Positions 45,520 to 55,724 of a DNA stretch of 64,000 bases are shown here, one piece after another. Each line of letters opens with the position of its first letter. Position 1 is the first letter of the stretch. The stretch is taken from positions 162,506 through 226,505 of the forward strand of contig CAJULW010000035.1 of the NCBI GenBank assembly GCA_910587515.1. The letters run 5' to 3'. Position numbers and translations under genes: made by a program. The notes beneath the pieces are model-generated. The model was not told the DNA's origin. It did not search any database and saw nothing but the letters and a program-made list of their open reading frames with translations. The DNA comes from an uncultured Duncaniella sp. GTDB lineage: Bacteria; Bacteroidota; Bacteroidia; Bacteroidales; Muribaculaceae.

Positions 45520-47144
45520 TACTTTATAAGCAGATGGTCACCGGTCTGGTCGGCTATCGAACGGTAATAGCGTTCATCATATCCACCATAGACAGGAGAT
45601 ACAGGCATTCCCTCCGGAGTGCGCTCAAACACACCGTCTTTCTCTCGTTTGATATTGCCGTCCATATATTTCACCAACAGATAGTCACCAAGATCCTTGT
45701 AGCGCTTTACATAGCGTCGCGACGCTATGGCCGAATGGTCGTTGAGCAGACTGCGTGCGGCATCCTCGTCAAGCGAAGGGATTTCTGTAATAAACATTCT
45801 GACCTCTCTCTCAAGAGTGTCCTCCTCGGCTTTCTGCACTCGACGTATATCGTCTATCATTTTCGAATATTGATGGTAAGCCTGATTGGCAACGTAGCTT
45901 GTCACCCAAAAAGCGGCATCCCACGACAGAGTCAACAAATCTCCGTTGCCGACAGAAAACTCATGAGGAATGGAAGTCATACTGTTGTACATCGGCACAT
46001 AGACACAGGTATTGGCATCGTCGACCCCGAACCACAATATACCCCGCATAAGTTGCGGATGCGTCGAATTCATCTGTGATACGAATGAAAAACCTGTCTG
46101 TTGTGTAGCTATAGCCCTTTCGTTAAGATACTCTTTGCCATCAACCTTAAATGTCATCGGACGCCAACGGTATGGAACTTTATACGGACCAGCACCTATA
46201 TCCTGTGTCATATCCAACGGTGTGCCTTCGAAATGGTCACGCATCATCCACTTCATATCATTCAACCCTACTTTGCGGTCTGGCTTCACCCAAAGCGGAA
46301 GTACCTCCCCTTCGGCTTTCATTACCCAAGGCAGATAGCTGTCCATCCCGTCAGCAAAACGGTTGAAATAGCTCCACACACGACCGTCGCAACCACGACA
46401 AGTAGGAGCATCGTGCTCCCCGTAGGCCAATGCAAAACTGAAATCCTCGTCCTTGCCGTCAAAATATCCCATCTTACGGGCGAATTTGATAACATCGGGC
46501 GAATAGATCGTGTTATCCTTATCTTTCAAAGGAAATTTATGTATTCGGGGCTGATTCGCGTGACCGGATATACAGTCATCAGGAATACGACGCGCCACCC
46601 ACACAGCGCCTTTTTCCTTTCCGCCTTTGCCTATCAGCTCGAGTATCCATGCTTCCTCTGAATCTGCGATGGAAAACGATTCACCGCTCGAATGATAGCC
46701 GTAGTCCTTCACAAGGTCAGTCATTATTTTTATAGCCTCACGCGGAGTGCGGGCACGTTCCAACGTCACATATATCAATGAGCCATAGTCCATGATTCCT
46801 GTAGTGTCCTCAAGTTCGTGGCGTCCGCCCCAAGTGCTTTCCGAAATGGTCAGGCCATGTTCGTTCATATTGCCTATAGTAGTATATGTTTTTGCCGCCT
46901 CAGGTATTTCGCCAAGATAGCGACCGGTGTCCCATTCAAATATCTTGCGCATCTCTCCTGATTTATGTATCCCACCTTGGCGATTATACAACTCTCCGTA
47001 AAGCGTATGGCTGTCAGCTGCATACGTCACAAGCACCGACCCATCGGCTGTCGCGTTCTTACCCGCGATCAGACTCGTACAGGCAAAACCTTGCACAGGC
47101 AATAGGAGCATCGCGCCAAAGATGATTTTATCGAACAATTTCAT
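45519..47144 (-). CDS. C69-family dipeptidase (secreted Ntn hydrolase)
   Basis: 541 residues. I chose the ATG at 47144, which gives a clean signal peptide (MKLFDKIIFGAMLLLPVQGFA); 14 upstream in-frame codons would spoil it. Cleavage exposes C22, the catalytic N-terminal nucleophile of this family, followed by TSLIAGKNATADGS. The core (NEHGLTISESTWGGR, YGYHSSGESFSIADSEEAWILELIG, in parts) is well conserved. It probably trims peptides in the periplasm. It is coupled to the helicase gene by a TAATG overlap. Confidence 0.9.
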   Translation of the reverse strand: MKLFDKIIFGAMLLLPVQGFACTSLIAGKNATADGSVLVTYAADSHTLYGELYNRQGGIHKSGEMRKIFEWDTGRYLGEIPEAAKTYTTIGNMNEHGLTISESTWGGRHELEDTTGIMDYGSLIYVTLERARTPREAIKIMTDLVKDYGYHSSGESFSIADSEEAWILELIGKGGKEKGAVWVARRIPDDCISGHANQPRIHKFPLKDKDNTIYSPDVIKFARKMGYFDGKDEDFSFALAYGEHDAPTCRGCDGRVWSYFNRFADGMDSYLPWVMKAEGEVLPLWVKPDRKVGLNDMKWMMRDHFEGTPLDMTQDIGAGPYKVPYRWRPMTFKVDGKEYLNERAIATQQTGFSFVSQMNSTHPQLMRGILWFGVDDANTCVYVPMYNSMTSIPHEFSVGNGDLLTLSWDAAFWVTSYVANQAYHQYSKMIDDIRRVQKAEEDTLEREVRMFITEIPSLDEDAARSLLNDHSAIASRRYVKRYKDLGDYLLVKYMDGNIKREKDGVFERTPEGMPVSPVYGGYDERYYRSIADQTGDHLLIK

Positions 47145-47308
47145 AATTGGTTTTGTTTTTTTAATGTTTTTATACACCATGGTCATACGACCCTAATATC
47201 TCGCAAAAATAGCGAAAATCAGATATAAAACCAAACTCCATCCACCGACTCTCTTCATATTTACTGACATTGACATTAAGAAAACCTTGCCTATCAAATA
47301 AATTTGTT

Positions 47309-47316
47309 TAAATTTG
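47309..47316 (+). promoter_or_regulatory. -7 element (TAAATTTG) of the aquaporin gene
   Basis: TAAATTTG followed by CATTTG, 79 bp before the ATG at 47395. CTTG about 19 bases upstream may act as -33. Confidence 0.55.
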
Positions 47317-47394
47317 CATTTGTGGCCCTTCCCTGGTTGGGGCGGTCATGACTGAACAAATCCTACATAATCATTTTTCAACCATTTATTTATT

Positions 47395-48108
47395 ATGAAA
47401 AAGTATCTCGCAGAGATGATCGGGACATTTGTACTGGTCCTCATGGGTTGTGGAAGCGCAATTTTCGCCGGAATCGGACTCGGAACCACTGGCTATGGAG
47501 TAACAACACTTGGAGTCGCAATGGCATTCGGACTCTCGGTCGTAGCTATGGCCTACACGATCGGCAATATTTCCGGATGCCACATCAATCCGGCAGTCAC
47601 ACTCGGAGTTTGGTCAAGCGGACGCATTAGTGGCAAGGACGCAGGGCTATATATGCTTTTTCAGTGCATCGGAGCTATCATCGCTTCAACCGTTCTCTAT
47701 ACGCTTGTACATACAGGCAACGAAGCTGGAATCCAGGCTGTATTCAACAATACTACCACTACAGGAGCAAACAGCTTCATGGAAGGCAACATTATTCCAG
47801 CATTCCTTGCCGAACTCATCTTCACTTTCATTTTTGTCCTAGTGGTTCTCGGGTCCACGGACAGTAAAAAAGGCGCAGGCAATTTCGCAGGCCTCGCAAT
47901 CGGATTGACACTCGTACTTGTACACATCGCATGTATCCCCGTCACAGGCACATCTGTCAACCCGGCCAGGTCCATCGGTCCAGCGATTTTCGCTGCGATC
48001 GAAGGCAACTATCTACCAATCTCTCAACTGTGGCTCTTCATCGTCGCCCCCTTTATCGGAGCACTCTTAAGCTCATTTGTATGGAAAACCATACGTACCG
48101 ACGATTGA
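47395..48108 (+). CDS. aqpZ: Aquaporin Z-type water channel
   Basis: 237 residues, six membrane helices and two half-helices with the NPA motifs at N65-P66-A67 and N189-P190-A191. The selectivity filter reads F45, H177, T186, R192, equal to that of E. coli AqpZ, so it is a water channel, not a glycerol channel. It has its own -7 element and ends with a hairpin. Confidence 0.95.
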   Translation: MKKYLAEMIGTFVLVLMGCGSAIFAGIGLGTTGYGVTTLGVAMAFGLSVVAMAYTIGNISGCHINPAVTLGVWSSGRISGKDAGLYMLFQCIGAIIASTVLYTLVHTGNEAGIQAVFNNTTTTGANSFMEGNIIPAFLAELIFTFIFVLVVLGSTDSKKGAGNFAGLAIGLTLVLVHIACIPVTGTSVNPARSIGPAIFAAIEGNYLPISQLWLFIVAPFIGALLSSFVWKTIRTDD

Positions 48109-48142
48109 TCAAATAATTTCGATTAAATAAATCAATAGACCC

Positions 48143-48172
48143 GCAGGGACGTGGCTCTCGCTGCGTCCCTGC
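48143..48172 (+). terminator. Probable terminator after aqpZ
   Basis: GCAGGGACG (48143-48151) pairs perfectly with CGTCCCTGC (48164-48172). The following CTTATACC is only weakly T-rich, so termination may be partial. Confidence 0.55.
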
Positions 48173-48197
48173 CTTATACCAAAAATAACGTATATCT

Positions 48198-49055
48198 ATG
48201 AGACTTAACGGACGACGCGAAAGTGACAACGTCAGCGACCGACGCAGCAGCGGAGGCAAAAAAGTTGGAGCCGGCATCGGTGCGGTAATTGTGGCCGCCA
48301 TAATAGCATGGATATCCGGAGGCAATCCTCTCGAGGTCCTTATGTCAAACGCGGGATCATTCACGCAAACTGAACAGGCAGACCGATACACCCCGACTGA
48401 CGAAGAGGAAGAACTCGCACGGTTTTCCAGGCAGATACTCGCAGGAACAGAAGATGTATGGACAAAGATTTTCGCATCAATGGGTATCGAATATGAAGCT
48501 CCAACCCTCGTGCTTTTTACTGGTGCGGTGAAGAGCGGTTGCGGCAACGCGACCGCATCCGTAGGTCCATTTTACTGTTCCGCAGACCAAAGCCTATACA
48601 TCGACCTGTCATTTTTCCGCGATATGCGCAAGACGCTCGGAGCCGACGGTGATTTCGCCTACGCATACGTGATTGCACATGAGGTAGGACACCACGTACA
48701 GCATCTTCTCGGCATTCTCGACAAGGCCCATGCAAAAATGAACCGACAAAACAAGACCGAAGCAAACAATACCAGTGTGCGCATCGAGCTGCAAGCCGAT
48801 TTTCTGGCAGGAGTGTGGGCACATCATGACAACAAGATGTTCAATTCCATCGAGGATGGCGACATCGAAGAGGCTCTCAACGCATCAATGAAAATAGGCG
48901 ACGATTATCTTCAGAAAAAAGCACGCGGATATTCTGTGCCTGACTCATTCACACACGGGACCTCCGAGCAACGCTCGCGCTGGTTGAAACGAGGTCTGTC
49001 CACAGGAGATATCACACAAGGCGACACTTTTTCAATCCCCTACCAGAACTTATAA
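48198..49055 (+). CDS. Neutral zinc metallopeptidase (YpfJ-like)
   Basis: 285 residues: a short cytoplasmic start (MRLNGRRESDNVSDRRSSGGKKVG), one membrane helix at about 24-40, then the protease domain outside with H161-E162-x2-H165 (HEVGHHVQ) and the further Glu in IELQADFLAGVWAH. This is the YpfJ/PF04228 family of unknown substrate. The C-terminal SFTHGTSEQRSRWLKRG segment is its signature. It lies downstream of the aqpZ hairpin. Confidence 0.9.
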   Translation: MRLNGRRESDNVSDRRSSGGKKVGAGIGAVIVAAIIAWISGGNPLEVLMSNAGSFTQTEQADRYTPTDEEEELARFSRQILAGTEDVWTKIFASMGIEYEAPTLVLFTGAVKSGCGNATASVGPFYCSADQSLYIDLSFFRDMRKTLGADGDFAYAYVIAHEVGHHVQHLLGILDKAHAKMNRQNKTEANNTSVRIELQADFLAGVWAHHDNKMFNSIEDGDIEEALNASMKIGDDYLQKKARGYSVPDSFTHGTSEQRSRWLKRGLSTGDITQGDTFSIPYQNL

Positions 49056-49150
49056 TCCCAAACCTGTTCTCATTTTGTATCATCGCACCTTTCAAAGAGA
49101 TATGTGCGTTTAATTTGTGGTATAACATTAACATGCTTATACCAATTAAA

Positions 49151-49639
49151 ATGAGAAAGTTATTTTATTGTGCGCTCCTGTTTACATCCGGCTTCGCGAC
49201 CTCCTATCTGATAAAAACAAAGCATCCTGAAATACGTAACATCGTAATGACTGATACGATCATAAGTCACGACACGCTTTTTATCCGTATACCAAAACCA
49301 ACCGAAAGCCACATCGTACGCCACACCACCGCCAAGTTACCGATATCAGACTCTCTTTGTACAGAACAGCAATTCAGCGTCAACGATACATTTACACCCG
49401 ACTCCGCGACTGTCCGCATCCCAATCAAAACAAAAGTATATTCCGATTCAACGTTTCGGGCTGTCATAAGCGGCTATGAACCACGACTCGACAGTCTTAC
49501 AATATATCCGGAGACAAAAATTGTACGCTTCAAGCCAAAGAAATGGACGCTCGGCATAAGCGCGGGGGTTACCGCCACTACACACGGAATAGCACCAGGC
49601 ATAACGGTTGGCGTCACTTATTCCTTCATTAGTTTCTGA
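49151..49639 (+). CDS. Bacteroidales hypothetical protein, DUF6808-like
   Basis: 162 residues from the ATG at 49151; another ATG at 49133 is possible. A hydrophobic N-terminus (KLFYCALLFTSGFATSYLI) suggests a membrane anchor or signal peptide. The part AVISGYEPRLDSLTIYP, followed by a Gly-rich beta segment ending in YSFISF, resembles DUF6808 proteins of Bacteroidales and their phages; I am not certain. Its 3' end overlaps the convergent lpxB by 22 bp. Confidence 0.65.
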   Translation: MRKLFYCALLFTSGFATSYLIKTKHPEIRNIVMTDTIISHDTLFIRIPKPTESHIVRHTTAKLPISDSLCTEQQFSVNDTFTPDSATVRIPIKTKVYSDSTFRAVISGYEPRLDSLTIYPETKIVRFKPKKWTLGISAGVTATTHGIAPGITVGVTYSFISF

Positions 49640-50805
49640 TAAAGCAGTCCAGCGACATTGGCTGCGGCAGGAATATCAGTATCCAACAATTTTCTGACTT
49701 TTAAATATCCCTCAAGCTGCATAGAGCGGGCCGGCCCGTCAGGGAGTATCGCTGATAACTCACGGTCTACATTCTCTGGTGTACAGTTGTGGACAAGCAT
49801 TTCCGGAACGACGCAGCCTCTCACACCCGTACGGACTGCTTCTTTATTGACCATACGGCGTGTCTCGCGGTCAATCCTGCCACCTATCAGGTTCGGCAAC
49901 GTCGCGTAAGGTATTTTCAGTATATGCAAAAATATATCATGGGCCCATTTCCATCCGACCGCCCTGTAACACACCACCTGCGGACACGACGCGAGAGCGC
50001 ATTCAAGAACCGCAGTGCCAGAGGTCACCAAAGCAGCGCGCGAATGCGCCATAAGTTCAAGAGTGGAGGCCTCTATAACCGGCAAATCAGTAAATTTCCT
50101 ATATAAATCCATCGGAAGCGAAGGAGCACCCGCCACTACGGCCTGCAATTCCGGATGTTTCCTGGCGACAGCGTCCATAATCGGCAAGTTAGCCTTAATC
50201 TCACCGACTCGGCTTCCAGGTACAATCGCGAGCAACTGACGGTCCGGAAGCCTGTGTGCTTTTAAAAATTCTTCGCGACAAATCAGCGATTCTACTGCGT
50301 CGCTGACTTCCTCAACCGAAGGATTACCGACATATTCAACCGATACTCCACGCTCCCCAAACCACTCAGTCTCAAAAGGAAGAATCGAAAATATCCCGTC
50401 CACATAACGACGCAGCTGCTTTATTCTATATGATTTCCATGCCCATAACTTCGGGGCTATGTAGTAATAGACATTCAGCCCGAGACTTTTGGCATACTTT
50501 GCGAGTTTAAGATTAAATCCCGGATAGTCCACAAGCACAACCGCATCGGGACGCATATCGCGTATAGCCTCCTTGGCAACACGCAAATTACCAATCACCT
50601 GAGGAAGATGAGCTGCGACATCTATAAACCCCATAAAAGCCATGCGGCTGAAATGGATCAACGGCTCACTTCCCACAGCCGCGGCCATCCGGTCGCCTCC
50701 GAGAAAAACTATCTCAGCTGAAGGATCATATTTCAACAACTCTTTGATCACCTGGGAGGCATGGACATCACCTGAAGCCTCACCGGCCGAAAAAAAGTAC
50801 TTCAT
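49618..50805 (-). CDS. lpxB: Lipid-A-disaccharide synthase
   Basis: 395 residues, a family 19 glycosyltransferase joining UDP-2,3-diacylglucosamine and lipid X to make the lipid A disaccharide on the inner face of the inner membrane. The start KYFFSAGEASGDVHASQVIKEL is diagnostic; LVDYPGFNLKLAKYAK, IVPGSRVGEIKANLPIM and LVTSGTAVLECAL are further blocks. It confirms a Gram-negative envelope. Confidence 0.94.
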   Translation of the reverse strand: MKYFFSAGEASGDVHASQVIKELLKYDPSAEIVFLGGDRMAAAVGSEPLIHFSRMAFMGFIDVAAHLPQVIGNLRVAKEAIRDMRPDAVVLVDYPGFNLKLAKYAKSLGLNVYYYIAPKLWAWKSYRIKQLRRYVDGIFSILPFETEWFGERGVSVEYVGNPSVEEVSDAVESLICREEFLKAHRLPDRQLLAIVPGSRVGEIKANLPIMDAVARKHPELQAVVAGAPSLPMDLYRKFTDLPVIEASTLELMAHSRAALVTSGTAVLECALASCPQVVCYRAVGWKWAHDIFLHILKIPYATLPNLIGGRIDRETRRMVNKEAVRTGVRGCVVPEMLVHNCTPENVDRELSAILPDGPARSMQLEGYLKVRKLLDTDIPAAANVAGLLYQKLMKE

Positions 50806-50908
50806 AAAGACAAAGATATGCTTTTTTTTTCATTCTTTGAAGGATTTTGGCTAACTTGCGCGTTAATTATGTCGTAAGCCACATACATAATCAAACGCCA
50901 GTCGCACT

Positions 50909-51583
50909 ATGCTACGCTACGCATTCAACATCATGTTTTGGCTCCTTCCGGTTATAGCATTCGGGAAAACACCCATTTTCGGTGAGCCGGAAGTGGGAAT
51001 AGACCATATCTATAACTACGTAAGTTCCCATAATCCTGATTTCAAGCGCGAACTTGCGGAGGCGTTTTACCGTATAGGCCAACGATATGGCATACGCGGC
51101 GATATCGCCATTTGCCAGGCGATCATAGAGACCGGATGGTTCCGTTTCGACAATGGCACGGCTGTCACACCTGACGCACATAATTATTGCGGGCTCGGTG
51201 TTAGAAAACGCGGTGACAAAGGATGCAGTTTCTCATCAATCGAAGAAGGCGTCACCGCCATGATACAGCATCTGTATGCCTACGCATCAAAAAAACAGCT
51301 TCCCAAAGGGGAAAAAATAATCGACCCGCGCTTCTCATACGTCAATCGTGGCTGTGCACCGACATGGGAGAAATTGGCAGGACGCTGGGCCATGAATCCG
51401 CATTACGGCTCAAATATAATGCGGATATACTCGGCTTTGTACGCACGGTCAAAAGGAAGCAAGACAATACACTTCATCGAAGTCGATATTCCCGACGAAC
51501 TCATCGCAAACAGTTCCGAGACAACAGACCAGAAAGAGAACGATACCTCGGAGACTACCACCGACAATGACCTATTCAATTGA
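50909..51583 (+). CDS. Secreted glucosaminidase (cell-wall hydrolase)
   Basis: 224 residues. A signal peptide ends near G19/K20. The glucosaminidase domain (about 50-185) has the catalytic Glu E74 in AIIETGWFRFDNG and the NYCGLGVRKRGD block. The C-terminal tail (SSETTDQKENDTSETTTDN) is low-complexity and polar. It should cut peptidoglycan in the periplasm. It ends one base before the helicase start, so they are probably one operon. Confidence 0.87.
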   Translation: MLRYAFNIMFWLLPVIAFGKTPIFGEPEVGIDHIYNYVSSHNPDFKRELAEAFYRIGQRYGIRGDIAICQAIIETGWFRFDNGTAVTPDAHNYCGLGVRKRGDKGCSFSSIEEGVTAMIQHLYAYASKKQLPKGEKIIDPRFSYVNRGCAPTWEKLAGRWAMNPHYGSNIMRIYSALYARSKGSKTIHFIEVDIPDELIANSSETTDQKENDTSETTTDNDLFN

Positions 51584-51584
51584 C

Positions 51585-52919
51585 ATGAAAGAAAAAGACA
51601 TCTACGCGAATATCGCGTCAAGACTATCCATAAAAGAGCTTAACCCGATGCAGAAACGCATGGCAGGAATAAATGTCAACGGAACCGTGACCCTGCTCGC
51701 CCCGACAGGCTCCGGAAAAACCATAGCGTTCGCCATCCCGTTGCTCAAAAGTCTCGGAAAGCCCACAGGAAACACACAAGCCATCATAATGGCCCCGTCG
51801 CGCGAACTGGTCATTCAAATAGCAAACGTTATACGGCCTATAGCCATCGGATTGAAAACAGTCGCATTCTACGGTGGACATAACATGCTGGAAGAAACAA
51901 ACTCGCTTTCTGTAACGCCTGACATAATAGTGGCCACGCCTGGAAGACTTCTTGACCACATAACAAGAAAGAATCTCAATCTTACAGAAGTCCGCACACT
52001 CGTCATAGACGAATATGACAAAGCTCTCGAGCTGGGATTTACCGAAGAAATGCGCAAAGTTACACGTCGGCTTCCCAAAGTGAACCTTGTGATACTCACC
52101 TCCGCCACCCGCCTTGACGGACTGCCTGATTTTCTTCCGAAAACAAATTCCGATATCGTCGTTGATTTCTGTAACTCATCTCCTTCTCCACGACACAAGA
52201 CAAGGATCGTAAGAGTGCCATCACCGTCACGCGACAAACTCGAAACGCTGACGGACCTGCTACAATCATTACCTGACGGACGTGTGATAGTGTTCGCCAA
52301 TCATCGTGAAAGCGTCGAACGAATCTATTCGGCCCTTGAAAAGACCGGCCTTCCAATCGGACTATACCATGGAGGCCTTGACCAAAAAAACCGCGAAAAC
52401 GCGGTCGAAATGCTCAACAACGGCTCTACCCCTATACTTATCTCAACAGATCTCGGATCTCGTGGTCTCGACATTTCCGGTCTGTCAACAGTAATACACT
52501 ACCATTTTCCACCTTCGTCCGAAGCATGGACGCACAGAAACGGACGTACAGCCCGTCAAGATGCTTCAGGTGAAGTATACATTATAAATTCCGAAGGTGA
52601 AAACATACCCGACTATGTCGAATGGGACAACGACTACACTCCTCAAGGTCACAATCATAATCCGATCTCGGCTCATACCTCATCGCTTTATTTCAATGTA
52701 GGCAAGAAAGAAAAGATATCGCGTGGCGACATCGTCGGCTTCCTTATCGCCAAAGGAAACCTTGAATCGTCTCAGATCGGACGCATAGCCCTGCGCGACC
52801 ATTCAGCCATAGTAGCCGTTCCACGTACCGAGGCCGCACGCCTTGTGGACGAGCTCAACAGTCACCGCATAAAAAATACACGCGCTAAAATTTCGGTGTT
52901 GACCCCTGTTATATTGTAG
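51585..52919 (+). CDS. DEAD-box RNA helicase with DbpA-like C-terminal domain
   Basis: 444 residues from the ATG at 51585, directly after the previous stop; an earlier in-frame ATG at 51567 overlaps it. Motif I is APTGSGKT with K45; motif II reads D142-E-Y-D in place of DEAD; motif III is TSAT; motif VI is HRNGRTAR. The last 75 residues (KISRGDIVGFLIAKGNLESSQIGRIALRDHSAIVAV, in parts) are the DbpA RNA-binding domain. It probably unwinds rRNA during 50S assembly. Confidence 0.9.
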   Translation: MKEKDIYANIASRLSIKELNPMQKRMAGINVNGTVTLLAPTGSGKTIAFAIPLLKSLGKPTGNTQAIIMAPSRELVIQIANVIRPIAIGLKTVAFYGGHNMLEETNSLSVTPDIIVATPGRLLDHITRKNLNLTEVRTLVIDEYDKALELGFTEEMRKVTRRLPKVNLVILTSATRLDGLPDFLPKTNSDIVVDFCNSSPSPRHKTRIVRVPSPSRDKLETLTDLLQSLPDGRVIVFANHRESVERIYSALEKTGLPIGLYHGGLDQKNRENAVEMLNNGSTPILISTDLGSRGLDISGLSTVIHYHFPPSSEAWTHRNGRTARQDASGEVYIINSEGENIPDYVEWDNDYTPQGHNHNPISAHTSSLYFNVGKKEKISRGDIVGFLIAKGNLESSQIGRIALRDHSAIVAVPRTEAARLVDELNSHRIKNTRAKISVLTPVIL

Positions 52920-52962
52920 CTTTAGTCCGCAGACTTGACACACATATCACCGGACCATGCCA

Positions 52963-53733
52963 TCAGACAGTTATATCAAAACCGCGATGCTGAAGAGCGC
53001 GAAGCATTCGATATTTCATTGCTTCGCGATAATATCCAACGATATGTGAAGCCCAGTCATTATCACTCTTATCTCCTTGACGGCTACGGTTGTATGCCGC
53101 AACTACTTCATCATATTCTTTTAACTCCTCAATAATAACCTCACTGTCGTCCCGATAGTGATTCCGATGTACAACCAGACTGCATGGCTGCTTCGGTTTC
53201 AAATCAGGCTGTTCCCGCGGAACGCCAATCGCAAGGCCACACACCACAAATGTCTTTGGAGGAAGTTTCATCAAAGCCGAAACATCATCCGGAGCCGCGG
53301 TCCTGACATAACCGATAGGACACGTGCCAAGGCCAAGCGACTCAGCCATAGTAATTGCGTTCATCATCGCGAGCGTAGCATCGACCAATCCGACGATAAT
53401 ACCGTCGGCCGTATTTGTAAAATCAGGCATGTCTATATTTTTCGCCTCGCTGATAAGAGTTATCTTATTATAGTCGATCAGGAAAAGCAGAAAATGACTG
53501 CAAGTCTTGATTTGTTTTTGATTGGTGAGTCCGTAAAGCTCCTCTTTGACAGCCTGATCGGTGACATCTATAACCGAAAACTGCTGACCGTTATAACTTG
53601 TCGGAGTATTTCGTATCGCCTCGTAGATCATACCAATCTGTTCGTCCGTAACCTGTTCACGCTCATACCGGCGGACACTTCTCCTTTCAAGAATGCTTTC
53701 CTTAACGCTTTTCATAGTTTTAATCTTTTTCAT
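52963..53733 (-). CDS. NfsA-type FMN nitroreductase
   Basis: 256 residues. NADPH-dependent, FMN-binding reductase of the frp/NfsA group: the start ERRSVRRYEREQVTDEQIGMIYEAI and the middle MNAITMAESLGLGTCPIGYVR are typical; VCGLAIGVPREQPDLKPKQP places it with NfsA. It can activate nitro compounds such as metronidazole, but the true substrate is unknown. I chose the ATG at 53733; 53715 is also possible. Confidence 0.85.
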   Translation of the reverse strand: MKKIKTMKSVKESILERRSVRRYEREQVTDEQIGMIYEAIRNTPTSYNGQQFSVIDVTDQAVKEELYGLTNQKQIKTCSHFLLFLIDYNKITLISEAKNIDMPDFTNTADGIIVGLVDATLAMMNAITMAESLGLGTCPIGYVRTAAPDDVSALMKLPPKTFVVCGLAIGVPREQPDLKPKQPCSLVVHRNHYRDDSEVIIEELKEYDEVVAAYNRSRQGDKSDNDWASHIVGYYREAMKYRMLRALQHRGFDITV

Positions 53734-54004
53734 CAATCGGGCATTTCAATATCTGCCATAATGCTTTTATCGGTATTAAAAAACTAATCCGCAACCGGAT
53801 AACCTGCGCACGACCGGTTCGGGAAATTGCTCTGAAACCGAATATAAGTGCTAACACACGAACATCCCGTTTGGTTTACCACGAATTTCGCTTCAAAACA
53901 ACAGACACCCCGAGACAGCGTCTTTTGTCCGTCTCAACTAAAAAAACTAATTTTGCACACGCCCCTCTCTCCCATTTCCACAAACACAACCTCATCATCC
54001 ATTC

Positions 54005-55504
54005 ATGGAATTTATAACCTCGGAAAACGTTCTCCTTATCGGATCGACCCTCCTAATAGCCGGAGTGCTTATCGGAAAATCAAGCTATCGTTTCGGCCTC
54101 CCCCTACTTCTGATTTTTCTACTCGTAGGAATGGGATTCGGTACGGACGGACTCGGCATACAATTCAGCGACATGCACACAGCCCAATTCATAGGAATGA
54201 TCGCATTGTGCATAATCCTGTTCTCCGGTGGCATGGGCACAAAATTATCAGCAATCCGCCCTGTGGTTCTTCCAGGACTGCTTCTATCCACTGTAGGGGT
54301 ATTGCTGACAGCCCTCATCACCGGACTGTTCATTTGGTGGCTATCAGGAATATCATGGACCAACATACATTTCGCATTCATCCCTTCGCTATTGCTCGCT
54401 GCAACCATGTCGTCAACAGACTCAGCATCAGTATTCGGCATACTTGGAAGCCAGAAAGTAAGCCTCCGGCATCATCTGCGTCCCATGCTTGAACTCGAAA
54501 GCGGCTCCAACGACCCCATGGCCTACATGCTGACTATAATACTTATCGAGACAATAACGCTTGGAGGACAAGTATCCGCCGGAAATATAGCCGTCGAACT
54601 TCTGCTCCAGTTTGGAGTCGGGGCGATCGCTGGATTCGCCATGGGACGATTGACTCTATGGATCATAAACATATATAACCGCATAGGACGCAGTTCGAAC
54701 TCGAAAGAGGATGCGGGACAAGCCACAGCGATGACCTCCATACTGATGATCGGCTCCGTATTTTTCACTTTCGCCATCACCACCGCCCTCGCAGGCAACG
54801 GCTATCTCGCGGTCTACCTGTGTGGCATCATAATCGGAAACGCACATCTGCCCAACCAACGTGGCATCGGAAAATTCCTCGACGGAATGACATGGCTCGC
54901 ACAAATCGTGGTATTCCTTATGCTCGGCCTCCTCGTCAATCCGCATGAAATGCTCGATGTGGCAGCAGTCTCCTTACTGATAGGAATCTTCATGATAATC
55001 ATAGGCCGTCCGGTAAGCGTCTACCTCTCACTCGCCCCATTAAGACGAATCTCCATCAAATCCAAAACTTTCATCTCTTGGGTAGGTCTTCGAGGAGCCG
55101 TCCCTATAATCTTCGCAACCTATCCGGTCATTTCTGATATCGAAGGCGCAGACAAAATATTCAACATAGTGTTTTTCGTCACAATCATCTCACTGCTCAT
55201 CCAAGGCACAACCGTCATTGCCTGCGCCAAACGGCTTGGACTGATCGACCCGGACGCAACCGACGACGATGATTTCGGAGTGGAGATCTCCGACGAACTG
55301 CCGACATCTCTCCAGACACTCACTTTGACAGAACAGCAACTCGCAAAAGCCAATACCCTGCGCGACATGCAACTTCCAGCCGGATCTCTCGTAATGATGA
55401 TAAGACGAGGGGCACGCTACATCGTACCTAACGGCTCCCGCAAACTACAACTCGGTGACACACTCCTGATAATCAAAGAAGAAACCACATCAAAACCGAC
55501 ATGA
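54005..55504 (+). CDS. Potassium/proton antiporter, NhaP2/CvrA type
   Basis: 499 residues. About 12 membrane helices carry the CPA1-type exchanger domain: SSTDSASVFGIL and LESGSNDPMAYML mark the ion-binding region. After about residue 400 there is a cytoplasmic TrkA-C (RCK_C) domain (LRDMQLPAGSLVMMIRRGARYIVPNGSRKLQLGDTLLII, in parts), which gates the channel by ligand binding. It controls cell volume and K+. No close operon partner. Confidence 0.9.
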   Translation: MEFITSENVLLIGSTLLIAGVLIGKSSYRFGLPLLLIFLLVGMGFGTDGLGIQFSDMHTAQFIGMIALCIILFSGGMGTKLSAIRPVVLPGLLLSTVGVLLTALITGLFIWWLSGISWTNIHFAFIPSLLLAATMSSTDSASVFGILGSQKVSLRHHLRPMLELESGSNDPMAYMLTIILIETITLGGQVSAGNIAVELLLQFGVGAIAGFAMGRLTLWIINIYNRIGRSSNSKEDAGQATAMTSILMIGSVFFTFAITTALAGNGYLAVYLCGIIIGNAHLPNQRGIGKFLDGMTWLAQIVVFLMLGLLVNPHEMLDVAAVSLLIGIFMIIIGRPVSVYLSLAPLRRISIKSKTFISWVGLRGAVPIIFATYPVISDIEGADKIFNIVFFVTIISLLIQGTTVIACAKRLGLIDPDATDDDDFGVEISDELPTSLQTLTLTEQQLAKANTLRDMQLPAGSLVMMIRRGARYIVPNGSRKLQLGDTLLIIKEETTSKPT

Positions 55505-55581
55505 AACAGAACTAATCTTAAACACATAATGAATATTTGAATAGATTCATTGAAAAAAATATATAAAAATATCTTCATCCA

Positions 55582-55613
55582 CTTGCTGAAATAAAAAAAA
55601 ACTGCTACCTTTG
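55582..55613 (+). promoter_or_regulatory. Promoter of the tRNA(CAT) gene
   Basis: CTTG (55582-55585), 20 bases, then TACCTTTG (55606-55613), close to the Bacteroidetes consensus, about 110 bp upstream of the tRNA. Confidence 0.6.
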
Positions 55614-55724
55614 CATCGCAAAAGTCAAAAATAGGCACTCAGCAGAGAATCGGTGAATTAAATCTCATTCTTGCTATGTGAAAATAAATCTGATTTTGGC
55701 AAAACTACGCAAAACAGAGCGTAA

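Noticed and set aside
52935..53135. Plus-strand frame opposite the nitroreductase
   Set aside because: It is the reverse of a well-conserved gene and has no protein-like features.
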